From IMG/VR virus record IMGVR_UViG_3300045996_001835, positions 1 through 51,544 of that record: a stretch of DNA of 51,544 bases, one strand, 5' to 3'. This DNA comes from a virus. Positions 48,028 through 51,544 of the stretch are shown one piece after another. Numbering within the stretch: position 1 is the first letter of the stretch; the number at the start of each line of letters is the position of its first letter. The notes under the pieces are model-generated. The model was not told the origin of the DNA. It searched no databases and saw only the letters and a program-made list of their open reading frames with translations. The translations under genes and the position numbers were made by a program.

Positions 48028-48886
48028 CTATCCGTTGCGGGCCATATGGGGCACTGATTATACAGGTGAGGCCGCTAACGTTGGTGTGATTCTTAAGAAT
48101 TCGGCGCTGATTCAAATTGGCTCGCGAGAGACCGGCTTCACCGAGTCCCCGGCAGGTAGTGGTATCTACGAGAAGGTGCAGGCCATTGATACTGATGATT
48201 TGCCGATTTCGTTGGTCGGTGATATTGCGGGCTCTGATGCTGAGTATGCGGTGGGGCGGATTACGGCGGCAGATGTGGCGGAGTATCAGGCACCGGCGGC
48301 TGGCTCCGGCCCCTTCACGCTTGAATATACGGTCTTGGATGAAGATGGCGAGCCAGTAGAAGGTGCACGGGTGACGCTCCGCAACCTTGACCATATCTTC
48401 CAGGCCACAACTGATGCTGATGGCGTAGCAACGCTTTATCCTGCTGCTGGAACCTTCACGGAGACCATTATCAAGACTCGTGTAAGCTACACACCTGTCT
48501 CAGTAACCGTAAGCGCAGATGCTGAGTATGAGCGCGAAGTGGCTGTGATGGCGATTGTTCCGCCTGCTGATCCGGATATGGCCACAATCACGATTGCTCT
48601 GGATGACTTCGGGGCAAGCGCCGACGCAACCTTCGTGTTTACCTCAGTCGACAAGCGCCGCCTCGTGCTGAATGAGACCATCCAATATGACAACCAAAAG
48701 TCAGTCACCACGTCGGGCCGTGTCGGTACGATAAGCCTTCCTAAAAGCAGCGTCTTGGAGGCGGCGGGATACAAGCCAAAGTTTCAGGTTTCGTCCTACA
48801 CCATAAAACTTAACGAAGAGATCACGATACCGGACGAAGGTGGTTCACTCGGCCAGCTCATCCGGGAGGCACAAGGGCTCACCTAA
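48014..48886 (+). CDS. Ig/carboxypeptidase-regulatory-like virion protein
   Basis: 290 residues. DEDGEPVEGARVTLRN and TTDADGVATLYPAAGTFTE are the pattern of CarboxypepD-regulatory-like beta domains. The N-terminus (WGTDYTGEAANVGVILKN) and C-terminus are also beta-rich. A surface or fibre accessory role fits its place after the adhesin. GGAGGT is 5 nt before the ATG. Confidence 0.65.
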   Translation: MATINYPLRAIWGTDYTGEAANVGVILKNSALIQIGSRETGFTESPAGSGIYEKVQAIDTDDLPISLVGDIAGSDAEYAVGRITAADVAEYQAPAAGSGPFTLEYTVLDEDGEPVEGARVTLRNLDHIFQATTDADGVATLYPAAGTFTETIIKTRVSYTPVSVTVSADAEYEREVAVMAIVPPADPDMATITIALDDFGASADATFVFTSVDKRRLVLNETIQYDNQKSVTTSGRVGTISLPKSSVLEAAGYKPKFQVSSYTIKLNEEITIPDEGGSLGQLIREAQGLT

Positions 48887-48974
48887 ACCTCCCACCTCAC
48901 CACCCCCACAACCCGAAGCTCCAGCGCCGGTATCCCCGGCCAATGACGCCAGTCCACGGCTAAACTGTCCACCC

Positions 48975-49271
48975 ATGGACGCCCTTATCCAAGCCCTAAA
49001 CCGCCACGCTGCAAGGATGTACCGCGAACAAGCCCCACGACTCAAAAGCCCCAACCGTGACAAGCTCGCGGATATCGCTTATGCGGTCTTTGAAATTGTG
49101 GCTGGCACACATGGGCTAGAGGAGCACTACACCGATTTGGGCTCTGAAATGGTGCGGCTCTACGAGACTCGGGACGGCGGGTTTCTTGAATGTGTGATGG
49201 ACAGCACTGAGGCAGAGTATTCGGTGGAGCGGTTTCGGAAGGTGGGGTTTAGGATGCGTGCAACAGAATGA
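48975..49271 (+). CDS. Hypothetical protein
   Basis: 98 residues from the ATG at 48975, with a longer Pro-rich frame back to 48840. Helical start (MDALIQALNRHAARMYREQ). No ribosome site. Not recognised. Confidence 0.5.
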   Translation: MDALIQALNRHAARMYREQAPRLKSPNRDKLADIAYAVFEIVAGTHGLEEHYTDLGSEMVRLYETRDGGFLECVMDSTEAEYSVERFRKVGFRMRATE

Positions 49272-49594
49272 CCGATGCCGCCACTTCGGTTCACACCGTA
49301 ATGACATAAAGCCTCTTTGTATACCTAATTTCCTACCTAGCACGCGATTTTATATCACAGGTACGATGAAAATTTATTGACACTCGCACAAGTCCGCCGG
49401 GCCCGAATTGACGAATTATAGATGATATAACGATTTATGTAGGTTTATGGGCTAAAGTTGCAGTGAAACGGCGGGGTACGTAATTATCAGTCGGGAGCGC
49501 GACAGCCTTACAACGATAATGCCATTTTATGCGCTTATTTACATAATCCAAGTTATCATACCTAATGTAATCGACATTGTTCAGAGCGAAATGA
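49272..49594. other. AT-rich gap between opposing genes
   Basis: 323 bp without a gene between the end of the adhesin block and the end of the HNH gene. TTGACA (49377) and TTGACG (49408) occur but neither has a well-spaced -10. No clear terminator hairpin with T-run. Confidence 0.5.
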
Positions 49595-50230
49595 TTAGGT
49601 AAGGTTTGCCCTGTCCGGACGGTAATCTATGGATTGATCCCCTTTTCGCGCGTTGCATGAGCGACATAATGGTTGGCGATTATTAACCGAGTTTCCCCCA
49701 CCTTTAGAGACCGGAACAATATGGTCCGCCTCAAGGGGGCCTTCGGATCCGCAGCAGACACATCTCGATCCGTACTTGCCAATTAGTGCGGACCATTCTT
49801 CGGCGGTTAGTTCTCCGCCGTTTTCTTTTTTTCGTTCGTAGTATCGCCTATGGACATCAGATTCTATTTGAAACCCACCAGACTCATACCAACGGCGTCG
49901 AGATGCAGCCTCCTTTTCTCTCTGAGCAGGATCTGTGCGACGCCTATTATCGCTGATGCGCGCATTGCTCCTAATAACTTCTCTGTTTTCTTTGCGATAT
50001 TCTGTAACCTTGTCGGAGTTAGATTTATTCCATTCATGGGCCCTGGCTGTTCGCCTGGCACTATTCTCTCGGCAATATCTCCGAGCACAGTCCTTGCAGA
50101 CAAGGGCTAAGCCATCTTTTGATGCTTTGCGTTTATGAAAGTTAGTAAGAGGGTGCTCAAGGCCGCAGCCAGTACAGCATTTAGTGGGTGTCTCGTTGAT
50201 AGGCGGGGTAATTTGAGATAACTTATCCAT
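49595..50230 (-). CDS. HNH endonuclease
   Basis: 211 residues. An N-terminal zinc ribbon (CCTGCGLEH...CKDC), a Lys/Arg-rich helical middle and a C-terminal HNH domain (CVCCGSEGPLEADHIVPVSK, then NRQPLCRSCNARKG). GGAGGT is upstream. Such free-standing HNH enzymes are often homing-type or packaging-linked nucleases; here it lies next to the rep gene. Start may be 50236 or 50251. Confidence 0.85.
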   Translation of the reverse strand: MDKLSQITPPINETPTKCCTGCGLEHPLTNFHKRKASKDGLALVCKDCARRYCRENSARRTARAHEWNKSNSDKVTEYRKENREVIRSNARISDNRRRTDPAQREKEAASRRRWYESGGFQIESDVHRRYYERKKENGGELTAEEWSALIGKYGSRCVCCGSEGPLEADHIVPVSKGGGNSVNNRQPLCRSCNARKGDQSIDYRPDRANLT

Positions 50231-50334
50231 TGTCATTGAACCTCCATTCAATGGCCAGGGCCGGGGTGTTTGCGCACCTGCGGCCCATGTTTTTCGTATT
50301 TAAATTTACCATAATTTATCTTTTTGTCAATGTG

Positions 50335-51303
50335 TCAAGATATAAGCCCTTCCCGGCGCATTTCGACTACTACCTTCGCCAGCTCCTGGCCGTGATAACG
50401 TTCGATATAGCCGTAGCGTCCTAGTCCGCTGCTGTCGGCACTTTTCTGCGCATTGGGATGTAGTGACTCGTAGACGCGCTCACACGCCTCGACCTGCCAT
50501 ATCTCGCGTCCTGGCGTTACTGGCGCCGACCTGGGCGCCGCGTCGAGCCCCGGCAGTGCTCCTGCCGCATAGTCGCCGCGGATCGCGGACTTGAGATACG
50601 CGACACGGCTTTTGGCGGCGCCGATCCCTGGGGGGTTGAGGTTGCGCTGGCACTGTTCGGCGCCGACTTCGGCCACCAGTCGCGCGGCATCCCTTAGGGA
50701 GAGGCCGGCGGCAGTGAGTTGCGTCGTGACCTGTTCGGAGATGGAAGATTTATCTTCGACACGCACACCAACTGTGTGTGTGCTCTCTGGAGTACTCTCG
50801 TGTGTACTCTCTGTACTAAGAGATTCCGAATTAGTCGGAGGCATGCTCCCGCCATTGCCGGAATCTTGGTTCCGACTTTCCCCGGAACTAGATTCCGACT
50901 TTCCCGGAATCTGGGGCGCGGCCAAAACATCGGCTCCAATAGCCTCCGCTATGGCTTCGAGAATTTTCTCTTTATTGATTCGGTAGTGGAGCTTTGCGGG
51001 AACGCCGATCCGCTTCTCTTCGAGTAACTTTCGTTTGATGAGGTGGCGCCGTGCGGTTTTCTGCTCTTCCTCGTTGAGGGTTGTTTCCTCTTCCCATTCG
51101 GTCTGTTTCTTGTAGAACCATCCGTCTGGGTCGCTGGTGCGCTCGTCCCAATAGAACGCTTGAGAGAGGAAAAGGCCAGCTTTGGCGCCGCCTGCAATGA
51201 CTGAGAATATGGGGTAAAACGCCACTGGGCGCTTTAGAAGGTGATACAGGTGGTCTCGTGTAATGACCACCTTGACGCCATCGGCGCCGGTCTCTATACT
51301 CAT
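50335..51303 (-). CDS. Plasmid replication initiator, winged-helix
   Basis: 322 residues. AGGAKAGLFLSQAFYWDERT, GWFYKKQTEWEEETTL and KLLEEKRIGVPAKLHYRINK are characteristic of a RepA-like winged-helix family on plasmids and phage-plasmids. A Ser/Thr/Glu-rich linker (residues 135-180) and a helical C-terminal domain follow. AAAGGT precedes the ATG at 51303; 51330 is an alternative. It reads leftward from the iteron-like repeats and should start plasmid replication there. Confidence 0.8.
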   Translation of the reverse strand: MSIETGADGVKVVITRDHLYHLLKRPVAFYPIFSVIAGGAKAGLFLSQAFYWDERTSDPDGWFYKKQTEWEEETTLNEEEQKTARRHLIKRKLLEEKRIGVPAKLHYRINKEKILEAIAEAIGADVLAAPQIPGKSESSSGESRNQDSGNGGSMPPTNSESLSTESTHESTPESTHTVGVRVEDKSSISEQVTTQLTAAGLSLRDAARLVAEVGAEQCQRNLNPPGIGAAKSRVAYLKSAIRGDYAAGALPGLDAAPRSAPVTPGREIWQVEACERVYESLHPNAQKSADSSGLGRYGYIERYHGQELAKVVVEMRREGLIS

Positions 51304-51378
51304 GGCTACCTTTCGACGCCGTTGCATCATTTTCCGCCAAGAAAACTGTGATGCTGCGGCGTTGTTTTTTTGTGTGCC

Positions 51379-51544
51379 GTACTTATAACAAATTTAACAA
51401 ATCGTACCAACTCAACTGTTCGGAATTTCCGAATAGTCGCCCTACCCCACCCGCTCCCCTGCCCATTCAAGCACAACAAAATACCTTTCCTGTGCATAAC
51501 TCCAAGGATTATGTGCATAAGTGTGTCTGATTTCACTGACGCTG
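51379..51544. repeat. Terminal direct repeat, right copy
   Basis: 162 of 166 bases equal positions 1-166. It contains the same dyad and iteron pair, here directly upstream of the rep gene. Confidence 0.95.

Overview
The window is an essentially complete temperate phage-plasmid genome of about 51.4 kb. The first 166 bases recur at the end (51379-51544, 162/166 identical), so the molecule is either circular with a unique length near 51378 bp or a linear form with direct terminal repeats. A full siphovirus-like head and tail gene set sits beside a plasmid backbone: ParA, ParB, a plasmid-type winged-helix replication initiator and iteron-like repeats. I found no integrase and no obvious attachment site, so the prophage state is probably a plasmid. 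The host cannot be named. Promoters look sigma70-like and Shine-Dalgarno (SD) sequences are strong. The surface-protein and adhesin genes suit a bacterium from a poorly sampled environmental lineage.

Layout, left to right. The origin region and the leftward parA-parB operon (1-2242) come first. Next is a leftward SOS-type repressor, a ribbon-helix-helix domain fused to an S24 peptidase, facing a rightward small HTH protein across an operator region (2296-3287). A long rightward early operon (3342-16402) carries a nucleoside-deoxyribosyltransferase-like protein, a PAPS-reductase-like ATPase, a C5-cytosine methyltransferase with a second reading frame inside it, a stand-alone MutS domain I, an ERF annealing protein, a PD-(D/E)XK nuclease, a phage replication initiator with internal iterons, a loader-like protein, RusA, and many small zinc-ribbon proteins. 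An intergenic stretch of roughly 460 nt (16476-16940) looks like a large structured non-coding RNA containing a tRNA-like domain. Small genes, lysis candidates and a CheY-like receiver follow (16950-21277).

The late region runs rightward: terminase small and large subunits, portal, MuF-like protein, scaffold, decoration and major capsid proteins, connectors, tail tube, tail chaperone with a probable -1 frameshift, tape measure (apparently AUA-started), tail tip and fibres (21452-40893). A leftward cargo block (40817-46680) encodes a polytopic glycosyltransferase-like protein, two exported proteins, a RhuM-family protein, a small HTH regulator and four small or hypothetical proteins under duplicated promoters. 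A second adhesin and fibre block runs rightward (46901-49271). An HNH endonuclease and the plasmid replication initiator (49595-51303, leftward) close the circle.

Two replication systems are visible. The initiator at 51303 next to the 113-150 repeats, with ParAB, probably maintains the plasmid prophage. The initiator at 10507, with C-rich iterons and an AT-rich stretch inside its own gene, resembles the lambda O/ori arrangement and may drive lytic replication. All functional statements are inferences from sequence recognition by eye; no searches or folding programs were run.
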